Positions 31,019-39,742 of a stretch of 44,738 nucleotides of DNA are shown here, piece by piece. How positions within the stretch are numbered: the stretch's first letter is position 1; every line of letters begins with the position of its first letter. Under the pieces are notes generated by a model. It saw only the letters and a program-made list of their open reading frames with translations. It was not told where the DNA came from and did not search any database. This stretch comes from Candidatus Woesearchaeota archaeon. Its GTDB lineage: Archaea > Nanobdellota > Nanobdellia > Woesearchaeales > GW2011-AR9. Made by a program: the position numbers and the translations under genes. The DNA lies in assembly GCA_013331635.1 (NCBI GenBank), contig DUFZ01000034.1, positions 7,315-52,052 on the forward strand. Direction: 5' to 3'.

Positions 31019-31621
31019 ATGAAACAAAAGGAACTGGTGTACCGGGAACTGCTCTTCCAAGCCATAGAGCAGAAGAAATATACCTTCACCCAGTTAGACC
31101 TGGCTCAAAGATTTAACCTCTCGCTTTCGGTAGTTAATTATGCTGTAAAGCCATTGCAACAGATGGGGGCTATTGTGATAAAGCCGCGCTGCTTCGAAGT
31201 AATTGATGTGCTCAAAATACTCTATTATTGGGCTTCGCTCAGAAATCTAAAAAAAGAAATTATCTACCAAACCAGAATAGAAGCACCTATAAGAAAAATT
31301 GAATCAGAACTTCCCGCCAACATTATTTTCGGAGCTTATTCCGCCTACAAGTTTACATTCAAAGACGTTCCCGCAGATTATTCCGAGGTGTATGTGTATG
31401 GTAATGCGGAAGAGATTAAAAAAAGATTTCCCCAATCTGATGAAAAATCGCCCCCTAATTTATTTGTATTAAAAAAAGACGAGTTTATGAAGAAGTATGG
31501 CAAAACTACAGCTATGGGGCAGACTTTTGTAGATTTATGGAACATTAAAGAATGGTATGCTCGGGATTTTCTGGATGCATTAAAGAAAAGGCTGGAGATG
31601 GCAATACAAAATGGACCATAA
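31019..31621 (+). CDS. wHTH protein, AbiEi-like antitoxin
   Basis: 200 aa. An N-terminal winged helix (YTFTQLDLAQRFNLSLSVVN, then a wing around GAIVIKPRCF) is followed by an alpha/beta domain (IIFGAYSAYKFTF, SEVYVYGNAEEIKKRF). The gene overlaps the downstream nucleotidyltransferase by 11 bases. A regulator with this fold upstream of an overlapping nucleotidyltransferase is the AbiE (type IV toxin-antitoxin) arrangement. A strong TATA box ATTTATAAATA around 30988 lies about 25 bases before the ATG. Confidence 0.75.
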   Translation: MKQKELVYRELLFQAIEQKKYTFTQLDLAQRFNLSLSVVNYAVKPLQQMGAIVIKPRCFEVIDVLKILYYWASLRNLKKEIIYQTRIEAPIRKIESELPANIIFGAYSAYKFTFKDVPADYSEVYVYGNAEEIKKRFPQSDEKSPPNLFVLKKDEFMKKYGKTTAMGQTFVDLWNIKEWYARDFLDALKKRLEMAIQNGP

Positions 31622-32243
31622 TACACCAGAATTTTGGAACTCCCTGCTCACGGAACAATCTTGGAATTTGCTCAAAGAATTAAGCACTAAGCCGTTTCAG
31701 TTTGCGGTTATTGGTGGCTGGGCAACGTATCTTTGGACTAGGCAGCACAAATCAAAAGATATTGACATATTGCTCTTTGACTTTAAAGGCTTGGAATATC
31801 TTAGGCAGAACTTTAATCTGGCTAAGAATGACCTACTGAAGAAATATGAGATAAAGAGCGGCGATTTTGATGTAGACATTTATGTTCCACATTATTCGGT
31901 GTTTCCTATTCCGCCGGAAGAGATGCTTAAGCATATCACCACGATTGAGAATATTAAAGTAGTTTCTCCAGAAATTTTGCTGATAACCAAGCAGGAAGCC
32001 GAAGAAGATAGAGAGCATTCCGTAAAAGGAATGAAAGACCGGATAGATATTTTATCCCTTCTGATTTTTACCAGAGTTAATTTTTCTTTATACCACCAAT
32101 TACTTCGAAAATGCGGGAAAGAAGAATTTTCAGGGCGCCTGAGGAAGATTATTTCTTCGTTTAGCGAATTGAAGTATTTGGGATTAAATCCGCGGGAGTA
32201 TAAATTAAAGAAGAAAGAGTTGTTGAAAAAACTCGGAGAATAG
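31611..32243 (+). CDS. Nucleotidyltransferase, AbiEii-like toxin
   Basis: 210 aa. VIGGWATYLWTRQHKSKDID is the GG...R.S.DxD signature of the nucleotidyltransferase fold; the third acidic residue is likely in DFDVDIYVPHYS. The C-terminal half is helical. In AbiE systems the enzyme transfers nucleotides to tRNA acceptor ends and is toxic. It is translationally coupled to the regulator. Substrate here not shown. Confidence 0.75.
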   Translation: MDHNTPEFWNSLLTEQSWNLLKELSTKPFQFAVIGGWATYLWTRQHKSKDIDILLFDFKGLEYLRQNFNLAKNDLLKKYEIKSGDFDVDIYVPHYSVFPIPPEEMLKHITTIENIKVVSPEILLITKQEAEEDREHSVKGMKDRIDILSLLIFTRVNFSLYHQLLRKCGKEEFSGRLRKIISSFSELKYLGLNPREYKLKKKELLKKLGE

Positions 32244-32321
32244 AACTATTCGGCCGTCTTAGTGATTGAAAGAAACCAACCGATGACATCAAGAAAGATA
32301 TGAAAAAAGGCCGGTAATTTC

Positions 32322-33095
32322 TCAAACTCCCGTATTCAGCCACTTCACATACGCATACAGCACCAAGGCTTTGTTGACCATTCTCATATTGGCATCGTAC
32401 GCTCGCTCAATACCTTTTTTGATAAGTTCAATGTTCTTCTGGATGTATTCTACTTCCGCTACTTTTTCAGCCGGAAGGCGCCGTTTCAGTTCATTGAAGT
32501 CAACTCTCTTCAGCTCTTCTTCCAGAGAGAAGTGAAAGAAGAAGCCTTTAGTCATGCTTTCATGCAGTCCATTGATCAAGGCGACATGTGATTCATTGAC
32601 AATGTCCGTCGCCAGGAACCCAAATTCCTGATTGCGCAGGACTCGTTCAAAAGGTTCATTGAGCCGTTGATTATGAAGCTGTTTTTCCTCCTGGCTGCGG
32701 AGTTTAGGAATGGCATTCAGCAAGGAAGTTACTTCCGGAATGAAGCTGGTTTTCTGCCATTCGGCGATTTCTTCAAAGTAGAGGATATTGTTCTTGATGG
32801 GCAAGGGCAGTTCTTTCAGGAGTTGCACAGCGCGCTGCAGGTTGATAGCTTCATGAAGTGGGTTGTTTTCAGCCAGTAAGGCTTCCACTGCTTCTAAGGT
32901 TGGCTGGACCAGCGGAAGAGCCTGCTCCGTAACATTTTTATCGGTATCAGAAATGAAGAAGTCCGCAAAATAATTCTGCAGCTGCTCTTCCCGAAGCGGG
33001 TAAGGAGTTTTTTGCTTAAGTTCCCTGATCAGATAGACGCTTTCTAATTCCGCCGATTTGACGGTCAACTGGTTTAACTGGTGGATGTACAACAT
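32322..33095 (-). CDS. Helical hypothetical protein
   Basis: 257 aa, essentially all helical and without cysteines or membrane segments. Segments such as KLRSQEEKQLHNQRLNEPFE and EELKRVDFNELKRRLPAEK suggest a long coiled or bundle architecture. It sits 26 bases after the zinc-ribbon gene, in the same orientation, so co-transcription is likely. No function is recognised. Confidence 0.65.
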   Translation of the reverse strand: MLYIHQLNQLTVKSAELESVYLIRELKQKTPYPLREEQLQNYFADFFISDTDKNVTEQALPLVQPTLEAVEALLAENNPLHEAINLQRAVQLLKELPLPIKNNILYFEEIAEWQKTSFIPEVTSLLNAIPKLRSQEEKQLHNQRLNEPFERVLRNQEFGFLATDIVNESHVALINGLHESMTKGFFFHFSLEEELKRVDFNELKRRLPAEKVAEVEYIQKNIELIKKGIERAYDANMRMVNKALVLYAYVKWLNTGV

Positions 33096-33121
33096 GCTCT
33101 CTCCTCTTTTTTTTAATATGT

Positions 33122-33439
33122 TTATACTTCTTTTTTGAGCCGGTCCGGCAGGCCGCAGTACGGGCAGTGAAGATTATGGCTGATGCCGGCTTTAGAGCGG
33201 TCTACTCGGAAGGAATAATTGCATCGTAAGCATTGGTAATTGCTGTACTCTGGCTTGGGAAGAGGAGCAATGCGCGAATTGGTAATCATGGTCTTGGGCT
33301 TAGCTGCTTCTTTGAGCTCCTCACAGCAGTTTTCACACACTAGGATATTCATATCCTTTTCTTTAGGGAATAAGCGCACTTTATCTAGAAGAACGACGGT
33401 CCGGCAGCGTTCACAGGTTCTGGTCTTGCGAATGTCCAT
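33122..33439 (-). CDS. Double zinc-ribbon protein
   Basis: 105 aa with four CxxC pairs: CERC (about 9-12) and CENC (about 35-38) in the first ribbon, CLRC (about 70-73) and CPYC (about 92-95) in the second. The linker is basic and proline-containing. Such proteins bind nucleic acid or act in protein complexes. It starts the two-gene unit with the helical protein and has a 17-bp hairpin upstream (33505-33559). Confidence 0.72.
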   Translation of the reverse strand: MDIRKTRTCERCRTVVLLDKVRLFPKEKDMNILVCENCCEELKEAAKPKTMITNSRIAPLPKPEYSNYQCLRCNYSFRVDRSKAGISHNLHCPYCGLPDRLKKEV

Positions 33440-33504
33440 GTTTCACTCTTTTTTGCTGGAAGCGTTAAGTATCAACGAGTATTTAAATATTGCTGGAGTT
33501 GAGA

Positions 33505-33559
33505 TTATATATGAAAAACGAGTTAATTGTAAAAGTCTTGGTCGTTATTTCATATATAA
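33505..33559. repeat. 17-bp inverted repeat with one bulge
   Basis: TTATATATGAAA at 33505-33516 pairs perfectly with TTTCATATATAA at 33548-33559. Internally AACGA (33517-33521) pairs with TCGTT (33542-33546) around a bulged A. The loop is 20 bases. It lies between the end of the interrupted gene at 33604 and the start of the zinc-ribbon gene, so it could terminate the former or regulate the latter. Confidence 0.55.
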
Positions 33560-33603
33560 AGAAAAGCAACTAATGTACCAAACTAGTGAAGAAAATCACA
33601 TAT

Positions 33604-34188
33604 TCAATGCATAAACGAACGTCTTCGAGCTTCTTTTAGGGACATCTTTTCAAGGCCCCTATAGTATTTTATTGCTTCTTCAAAATCAGACCAAAACCTT
33701 AAACGCTCTGTTTCATATTTCTTTTCAGTTGAAAGAAGATCTGTCAAAATCTTAACCAAAGACCCGGCATATTTCTCAGCTTCCACATACAACAGCTTTG
33801 ATTTTAGTTGAAACACGGTATTAGGATTATTTTTTTTCATTGAATTTACTTTTTCCATAAGACCTATAATATTCTGCGCTGTAGCCTGTATTGAGACAAT
33901 GCCATTATGATCCCTCTCTAACTTCTCTCTACCCAAACTAATGCTGGTCTCTAGCCAACGCACTTTAAGAGGATCTTTTTGGGGGTCTCCTCGATTCAGT
34001 CCTCTCGCATCATCAAGAATTTTTTCCCATCGCTTTAATCAACTTCCTCGATATCCAACCTTTCGAGCTTCACTATTAATATTTTTCATTAGGCTTGCCA
34101 CTCGAACAGGAGAGCCTTTTCCTTGAATTTCCTGCAGGCTTTCAATTGCCCATGCTTGTATAGCTTTTAATGACTGCGGAACATTCAT
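33604..34188 (-). pseudogene. Hypothetical gene interrupted by an in-frame TGA
   Basis: From ATG 34188 the frame reads MNVPQSLKAIQAWAIESLQE and on to EARKVGYRGS, then TGA at 34041-34039, then continues LKRWEKILDDARGL and VRWLETSISLGREKLERD to a stop at 33604. Both halves are helical and of one style, so a single nonsense mutation in a 194-codon gene is the simplest explanation. The downstream part alone has only a GTG start at 33963. TTTTTATAG about 26 bases upstream of 34188 supports the full-length reading. No domain is recognised. Confidence 0.6.
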
Positions 34189-34248
34189 AATATATGATTA
34201 TCAACTAGACTATAAAAATGTGCGTTACCCCCCCCCTCCACTCGTAAA

Positions 34249-34296
34249 AGTAAGCCACAACCCACTAGACAACTGCGGTCAAAGTATATAAACCAC
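34249..34296 (+). promoter_or_regulatory. BRO promoter region, copy 2
   Basis: GTAAGCCACAACCCACTAGA and the TATA box GTATATAAACC correspond to 962-1006. The TATA element is about 27 bases before the preferred ATG at 34316. The conservation upstream of the TATA box may mark a shared regulator-binding site or simply common ancestry. Confidence 0.5.
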
Positions 34297-34315
34297 CTTG
34301 CATCTTAAGAGGAAT

Positions 34316-35152
34316 ATGGATAAAGATAATGCCTTGGTGGTCTTTCAGGGGAAGGATATCCGAAGAACTTGGTTTAACGAGGAGTGGTGGTTTGTTGCTG
34401 TTGATATTATTGCAATTTTAACTGAGAGTACCAATCCTTCTGGCTACTTAAAAGACATGAGACGCCGCGATGAAGGTTTTGCTCAAGGGTGGGGGCAAAT
34501 TGCCACCCCCCTCTCCATAGAAACCAAGGGAGGCATTCAAAATCTTAATTGTGTTTCTACCAAAGGAGCATTTCGTTTAGTTCAATCCATTCCATCACCT
34601 AAAGTAGAATCATTCAAACTATGGCTCGCTCAAGTAGGCTACGAGCGTATCCAAGAAATTGAGAATCCAGAATTAGCCCAAGATCGTGCCAAAGAATACT
34701 ATGAACTCAAGGGCTATCCTAAAGAGTGGATCGATAAGAGAATAAGAGGTATTAATATCAGGCAAAAATTAACCGATGAGTGGAAAAAGAGAGGTATTCA
34801 GGAACAACGAGATTATGCTATTTTAACGAACGAGATTTCCCAGGCTACTTTTGGTGTTCCTATCAAAGAACATAAACAGATTAAAGGGCTCGATCCAAAA
34901 TTTAAGAATCAAAATCTACGTGACCATATGACTGATTTAGAGTTGGTTTTTTCTATGTTAGGAGAACAACTAACCACCGAAGTTACCCGAAAGAAAGATG
35001 CGCAGGGATTTCCGAAAAATGCAGAAGCAGCAAAGGAAGGTGGAGCAGTTGCTGGTAGAGCTAGAGTAGACACAGAACAAAGCTTGGGAATTAAAGTGGT
35101 TTCAGGAGAAAATTATCTCGATACACCAAAGAAGAAAATAACTAAGAAATAA
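34316..35152 (+). CDS. BRO-N domain protein (viral antirepressor-like)
   Basis: 278 aa from ATG 34316, which has AGAGGA just upstream; the TTG at 34298 is less likely. Residues 1-105 are the BRO-N domain (NALVVFQGKDIRRTWFNEEW, GAFRLVQSIPSPKVESFKLW). The C-terminal part contains KGYPKEWIDKRIRGINIRQK and DHMTDLELVFSMLGE, a conserved C-terminal region in BRO-like antirepressors. Such genes are spread by viruses and plasmids. The truncated copy at 1028 shares the N-terminal domain and promoter. Function here may be regulatory or anti-viral. Confidence 0.85.
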   Translation: MDKDNALVVFQGKDIRRTWFNEEWWFVAVDIIAILTESTNPSGYLKDMRRRDEGFAQGWGQIATPLSIETKGGIQNLNCVSTKGAFRLVQSIPSPKVESFKLWLAQVGYERIQEIENPELAQDRAKEYYELKGYPKEWIDKRIRGINIRQKLTDEWKKRGIQEQRDYAILTNEISQATFGVPIKEHKQIKGLDPKFKNQNLRDHMTDLELVFSMLGEQLTTEVTRKKDAQGFPKNAEAAKEGGAVAGRARVDTEQSLGIKVVSGENYLDTPKKKITKK

Positions 35153-35159
35153 TCTTACT

Positions 35160-36305
35160 TCAATCCAAAAACTCCGTTTTCTTAATCTTTTCCGGCAGGT
35201 ACTTCTCAGAAATAAAGCTAATCCCCCGGGAAGATAAAGCTTGAATCTCTACTTTGGCGCCAAATTCTTTCATCATCTTGAATTGGCGCTGCCAGAGTTT
35301 GTTTTTCTCAAACCATTCGTACTGCTGCATTTGCTTGAGGCGGGCAATATCCTGGTCAGTAAGTTTAATGAAATGCCGTTTCAAATCATAATTGACGATG
35401 TCATCGCAAGTAACACCAAGGAATCGAACTGAAGGAATCGCCATTTCTTCTGCCATGTGCGCTAAACTAATGGAGCCGTACTTGATAACCGAATAAATGT
35501 ACCATCCCCAGGGATCGCAGTCTGCCAGGACATAAATAGGAAGATGATGTTCGATGCTCAGGCGTTGAAGCAGTCGGCGAATTCCCCGGGTCGTTTGCCC
35601 TTGGGATGACATGATCAGGCAGTTCTGCTTTTCCCAGAATCTATCTTCATGCAGACGTTCCCATACGGCTGCTTTTTCCATGTACATGATATATTTCGCA
35701 TCAACTTTTTTGAATTTGATATTCTCTACGTTACTGGGAATAGACCAGCCACCGGAACCGAGCTTGGACCAGTCAATAATATCTCCCGAATCTTCAATCA
35801 CTACTTTTCCGGCAACGCTGCCCATTTTATTGGCGTTAACATGCAATTGTTCCCGCGAAAATTCTGTAATTATTTCTAAATCTTCAATAGCTTTGTCAGA
35901 TTCCTTCTGATCATCAACCACATTGATTTTAGTATTGGGAATAGTACGCTTGGCCATATAGAAAACGTCCCGCAAGCTGGCATGTTTTTGTACCTCTAAT
36001 AAATTTTTACAGATAGAAGCAACTTCAATGGTCTGCAGAAATTTTTTAGCATGAGCAACATTGAAGAAAAAGCGTTGGGCAGTTTTTTCACCCAGACTCA
36101 AAGTTTTGGATTTAGTGTTATAAATGACATTACTTAGTCCCCTCACGGAGAGTTCTATTTTTGGGTTTTCGCCTTTGTTGATATCTTTGATAATGCTTTT
36201 ACCTAAATTAATGAGTTCTTGTTTGACATCAGAGGAACTAATTTTAGGAGAATCTACCTTTTTTTTGATTTCCTGCAGTTGCTGCTGTTTCTCGTTGTTG
36301 CTCAT
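35160..36305 (-). CDS. top6A: DNA topoisomerase VI subunit A
   Basis: 381 aa from ATG 36305. The 5Y-CAP region carries the catalytic Tyr (SLRDVFYMAKR, about residue 116). The Toprim domain shows VVIEDSGD and LADCDPWGWYIY with the metal-binding Glu and DxD. Together with subunit B it makes staggered double-strand breaks to relax and decatenate DNA. It follows top6B with a one-base gap. An ATG 17 codons upstream would lie within top6B and is not favoured. Confidence 0.95.
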   Translation of the reverse strand: MSNNEKQQQLQEIKKKVDSPKISSSDVKQELINLGKSIIKDINKGENPKIELSVRGLSNVIYNTKSKTLSLGEKTAQRFFFNVAHAKKFLQTIEVASICKNLLEVQKHASLRDVFYMAKRTIPNTKINVVDDQKESDKAIEDLEIITEFSREQLHVNANKMGSVAGKVVIEDSGDIIDWSKLGSGGWSIPSNVENIKFKKVDAKYIMYMEKAAVWERLHEDRFWEKQNCLIMSSQGQTTRGIRRLLQRLSIEHHLPIYVLADCDPWGWYIYSVIKYGSISLAHMAEEMAIPSVRFLGVTCDDIVNYDLKRHFIKLTDQDIARLKQMQQYEWFEKNKLWQRQFKMMKEFGAKVEIQALSSRGISFISEKYLPEKIKKTEFLD

Positions 36306-36306
36306 T

Positions 36307-37932
36307 TTAATCCTCATCTTCGGCTCGTTCTGCCAATTTGGTTTCTGCTTCCACATCTCCTTTGAGGCTGGACATCTGGTGAATTGCTCGCTGGATATCT
36401 TCTTTCTTAATCATGTCCTGTAGTTTTTGAGTTAATTTTTCTTTATCTTCTCCAGTTAACCGAGCAAGAGCATCAGCAACTTCAGGGATGTAACGTTCAA
36501 ATAAATTGGCGCGTTCTAACTGTCCCTGAACCCGACCTTTTTTATTAACGTAAGATTGTAATTTTCGTCCCGCTTCTTGCAAGGCAAGTTTGATATCTTT
36601 GATGATTTCAGGATAATGAGTCACCGCTTCTTTAGATTCTGACGTAAAGGGAACCCAGACGGATGCGATATGGAGTAAGAAGGTTACCGGCCCAACTGGG
36701 AGACTTCCTTGACTTTGCTGTAGCCCATACGGTTTCCAGCTGGTGCTGCTGATTGATTTGGTGAAGGCACATGCACCAGGTTGGTACAATAAAGGAACTC
36801 GGTTGGCAAAACGAAGCAGAGTCACTAATTGATCCTTGGGCTGATCCCCTCCGTAGGCGATGCCTACTTCTATTTGGAAAGGATTACCTCGATAGACAAA
36901 GACCGGTCGGCTCACCGCACAATAAAATTCCGCATTGATTTCTTTTTTAAGACTTTTTTCAATCAAATCATGTCCAATGGGACTCAGACAGTCAGTTGGT
37001 GGGGCCATGATTTTGGTCGCTTGAATGCCTTTGTAGAGTGCTTCAGCCATATCCCTCGTTATATTTTCTGGCTTCATAGTAGGAAGCAATTTTGCATTTT
37101 CACAAATTTCCTTGGCTGTACCCGGTCCTACTCTTGAAAATTCTGAGCACAGGAACTGTTGCAGGGATCTTGCTTCGGTCATTTCCATCATTTTGATCAG
37201 CCGTCCCAGTTCCACTCCATAGGGGTGGGGTTGAATTTCTTTTGCCTCTTGAGGTAATTCCTGAGTGACTCTTGAAAAAAGAGTTTGCTGTGCTTCTGGG
37301 TTAGTGTAAATGATGGTGGCATGAGGATTGATAATGGCAGTTTCCTTAAGATATTCATCGACCGATTGCCGTCCTTTCATATAGGCACCTTCCAGATCCA
37401 TTTCAATTCGAGTGCCGTGATCCTTTTCATCCCACTTGATTTCGATATCTTCCATAATATCTGGCTCATTGGTCTGGGTGTTGATCTTTAATTTAAATTG
37501 ATGCGCCGGCTGTTTGTTCCCGGTTTTAGACATGATCGTTGCTGGTTTTCCGGTGGTTAATTGGGCATATAACACCGCGGCGGAAATTCCAATCCCTTGC
37601 TGGCCTCTGGTCTGGGATAATTTATGGAATTTACTGCCGTATAATAATTTGGCAAAAATTTTGGGAATTTGCTTGCGAATAATTCCTGGGCCATTATCTT
37701 CCATGATAAGACGAAAGCGAGTTTCTTCCAGCTGAATAATTTCTATGTTGATTTCCGGCAGAATCCGAGCTTCCTCACAGGCATCTAAAGCATTATCAAC
37801 CCCTTCCTTTACGGCGGTTAGCAGTGATTTTCTCGGATTGTCAAAGCCCAGTAAATGACGATTCTTCTCGAAGAATTCAGCTATAGAAATCTCTCGTTGT
37901 TTCTTGGCCAGTTCTTCCGCTGTTTTTTGCAT
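36307..37932 (-). CDS. top6B: DNA topoisomerase VI subunit B
   Basis: 541 aa. The GHKL ATPase motifs are [12 protein letters not shown] (N-box), MEDNGPGI (D-box) and [14 protein letters not shown] (G-box), followed by the H2TH and transducer regions. The length is typical. It binds ATP and drives the A subunit. It heads the top6B-top6A unit. In many archaea this pair follows rio1 and a KH gene directly; here 1.8 kb of accessory genes lie in between. Confidence 0.96.
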   Translation of the reverse strand: MQKTAEELAKKQREISIAEFFEKNRHLLGFDNPRKSLLTAVKEGVDNALDACEEARILPEINIEIIQLEETRFRLIMEDNGPGIIRKQIPKIFAKLLYGSKFHKLSQTRGQQGIGISAAVLYAQLTTGKPATIMSKTGNKQPAHQFKLKINTQTNEPDIMEDIEIKWDEKDHGTRIEMDLEGAYMKGRQSVDEYLKETAIINPHATIIYTNPEAQQTLFSRVTQELPQEAKEIQPHPYGVELGRLIKMMEMTEARSLQQFLCSEFSRVGPGTAKEICENAKLLPTMKPENITRDMAEALYKGIQATKIMAPPTDCLSPIGHDLIEKSLKKEINAEFYCAVSRPVFVYRGNPFQIEVGIAYGGDQPKDQLVTLLRFANRVPLLYQPGACAFTKSISSTSWKPYGLQQSQGSLPVGPVTFLLHIASVWVPFTSESKEAVTHYPEIIKDIKLALQEAGRKLQSYVNKKGRVQGQLERANLFERYIPEVADALARLTGEDKEKLTQKLQDMIKKEDIQRAIHQMSSLKGDVEAETKLAERAEDED

Positions 37933-38055
37933 AACTTTCAGAAAACAGGAAAAGGTTTATAAGGGTTGTGGTAAGACTTGTTAATTATTTTTAAAAATTA
38001 CAATTTTCTATCTCGAGAAAAAGTTTTATGGTTCATGAATACGCAAAGCGTAAAA

Positions 38056-38757
38056 TCAAATTCCGCCCAGAGATTTTCTTTTATTAACTTCTCCAATAAA
38101 CTTTTTCATTCGTTCATCGTAAGGTTCCACAATATCCATTATTCGAGTAGCTTCAGCAGTTCTTTCTTTTAGATAATCAGCATTCCCTTGAGCGTGGTGA
38201 AGCTTAAATCCACTACGCAAAGTAGGTTCAAGAGTATAGGATACTGGGAGCGATACAAAACTATAGGCAACTAAACCTTCTTCTTCCGCTTTTTGGATAT
38301 GGTCTCTGAACGCTTGACTTGGTGCAGAATAAACATTAAATTGTGGCAATGGGGAATGCTTATCCTCATCGAGTCTCGAAGATGAAACTGCTTTATTCTC
38401 ACCATCCCAAAGATGAAGATAGGACGTGGTTGGATTAGGCCGTTGGTCTGATTCTCCCCTATAAACTTGCTCCAAAATCCAGCGATTCAAATGGCTTAGA
38501 ACATCCTCTCTTCCACTGGATTTAGCGCTCCCACTGAGAGTAAGAAAAGAAGGAAAATCTTCCTGGGGGAAAGGGGTTTTCGAATAAAAATTTGCTAAAA
38601 CATACGGTAATTCTTCCTGCAACATCCCATTCGTTGTTCCGCACAGAAGAAAGAACTCTCCTTTCCGACTATCAGCAGGAGCAAGTCCAAAATAATACGA
38701 CTCTTTTCCGGTAATCTCCTGAAGCGCTTCTTCGAGCAAACTAAAAGGTGTGTCCAT
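38056..38757 (-). CDS. Duplicated accessory protein, downstream copy
   Basis: 233 aa. It shares with the gene at 38934 the opening MDTPFSLLEEALQEIT, GKESYYFGLAPAD, the RPNPTTSYxHLWDG block and the C-terminal YLKER..EA.RIMD helix. A 79-base segment (38670-38748) is identical to 39590-39668. No known domain, no signal peptide. Soluble and mixed alpha/beta in appearance. Function unknown. Confidence 0.75.
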   Translation of the reverse strand: MDTPFSLLEEALQEITGKESYYFGLAPADSRKGEFFLLCGTTNGMLQEELPYVLANFYSKTPFPQEDFPSFLTLSGSAKSSGREDVLSHLNRWILEQVYRGESDQRPNPTTSYLHLWDGENKAVSSSRLDEDKHSPLPQFNVYSAPSQAFRDHIQKAEEEGLVAYSFVSLPVSYTLEPTLRSGFKLHHAQGNADYLKERTAEATRIMDIVEPYDERMKKFIGEVNKRKSLGGI

Positions 38758-38800
38758 ATCAAGATCATAAGAGAAAATTGTTCTTTAAATAATTATGTAT
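38670..38800 (-). repeat. Duplicated 5' gene segment (copy at 39590-39717)
   Basis: 79 bases of coding start (38670-38748 = 39590-39668) are identical and the match continues with few differences through the start codon into the upstream region (AGAGAAAATTGTTC then TTTAAATAATTATGTAT in both). The rest of the two genes is far more diverged. A recent gene conversion limited to the promoter and first 29 codons explains this better than uniform divergence. Confidence 0.7.
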
Positions 38801-38921
38801 GATACAAAATAGAATCTATTTCTTCACTTACATGCTCAGTTCCTTTTCCCCAGTGAGTAGGTCGAGCCAAACTTGTAAACTTGGGTCTTTTTCGCCGTAA
38901 TTCGGATCTTAATTTTTCCAT
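38793..38921 (-). CDS. 42-aa basic small protein
   Basis: MEKLRSELRRKRPKFTSL and then ARPTHWGKGTEHVSEEIDSIL, ending at a TAA at 38793-38795. It fits neatly between the two duplicated genes in the same orientation, starting 13 bases after the upstream gene ends. Composition is coding-like, but there is no recognised family. A remnant of a longer gene is possible. Confidence 0.4.
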   Translation of the reverse strand: MEKLRSELRRKRPKFTSLARPTHWGKGTEHVSEEIDSILYHT

Positions 38922-38933
38922 TGGCTAAATGTT

Positions 38934-39677
38934 CTATTCAGGAATTTCTGTAGTTACTGCCCATAATGGATTCTTTCCATTAGCTTTTTCAAAGAATGCT
39001 TCCATGAAAGGCACACGTGGTTGTATTGCATCCATTATCCTTATCGCTTCAGTTGCTCTTTCTTTAAGATATGCAGATGAACCATGAACATAGTGCATTT
39101 CAAACTCACTTTGGAAATGTGGCTGAAGAACATACGAGACGGAAGGCGATACTAAACTGTAATCAATAAATCCCTGCGCTTCTGCTTTTTGGATGTATTT
39201 TCTAAAAATCTCACTTGGTGCTGTATACACATCAAACTGAGGCATGCTACTGAGACTTTCTAAACTAGCCTCTTCTGAATCATCCCGAGCAATTGAGGGA
39301 GTATTTTTTCCATCCCACAGATGAATGTAGGAGGTTGTTGGATTGGGTCGTTGGTCTGATTCTCTTCCTTTTACTTTTCCTGTATCTATTTGTCCGGTAA
39401 GCCAATTATTCAAATATTGTATCACTCCTTTTTTTCCATTATCTTTCCATTTTTCTTGTGGACTGAAAAATGAAGGAAGGTCGTCACGTGGAAAAGGGGT
39501 TTTGGTATGAAATCGTGCCAGAAGATAGGGTTCTTCTACTAATAACTTTCCCATCGTTCCACACAAAAGATAGAATTGACCTTTCCTGGTATCAGCAGGA
39601 GCAAGTCCAAAATAATACGACTCTTTTCCGGTAATCTCCTGAAGCGCTTCTTCGAGCAAACTAAAAGGCGTATCCAT
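38934..39677 (-). CDS. Duplicated accessory protein, upstream copy
   Basis: 247 aa from ATG 39677, the position equivalent to the start of its paralogue at 38757; the frame is open to 39746 but those residues are not shared. The two proteins have the same block order and are moderately similar after the nearly identical first 29 residues. The gene begins about 65 bases after the KH gene, and together with the copy at 38056 interrupts the KH-top6B junction. Function unknown. Confidence 0.75.
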   Translation of the reverse strand: MDTPFSLLEEALQEITGKESYYFGLAPADTRKGQFYLLCGTMGKLLVEEPYLLARFHTKTPFPRDDLPSFFSPQEKWKDNGKKGVIQYLNNWLTGQIDTGKVKGRESDQRPNPTTSYIHLWDGKNTPSIARDDSEEASLESLSSMPQFDVYTAPSEIFRKYIQKAEAQGFIDYSLVSPSVSYVLQPHFQSEFEMHYVHGSSAYLKERATEAIRIMDAIQPRVPFMEAFFEKANGKNPLWAVTTEIPE

Positions 39678-39742
39678 TTCAAATGATAAGAGAAAATTGT
39701 TCTTTAAATAATTATGTATACTCCAAAGGTAAAGTAAGATAC

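Noticed and set aside
33240-33614. Plus-strand 124-aa frame over the zinc-ribbon gene
   Set aside because: It is antisense to the four CxxC motifs of a well-supported gene and runs through a hairpin.
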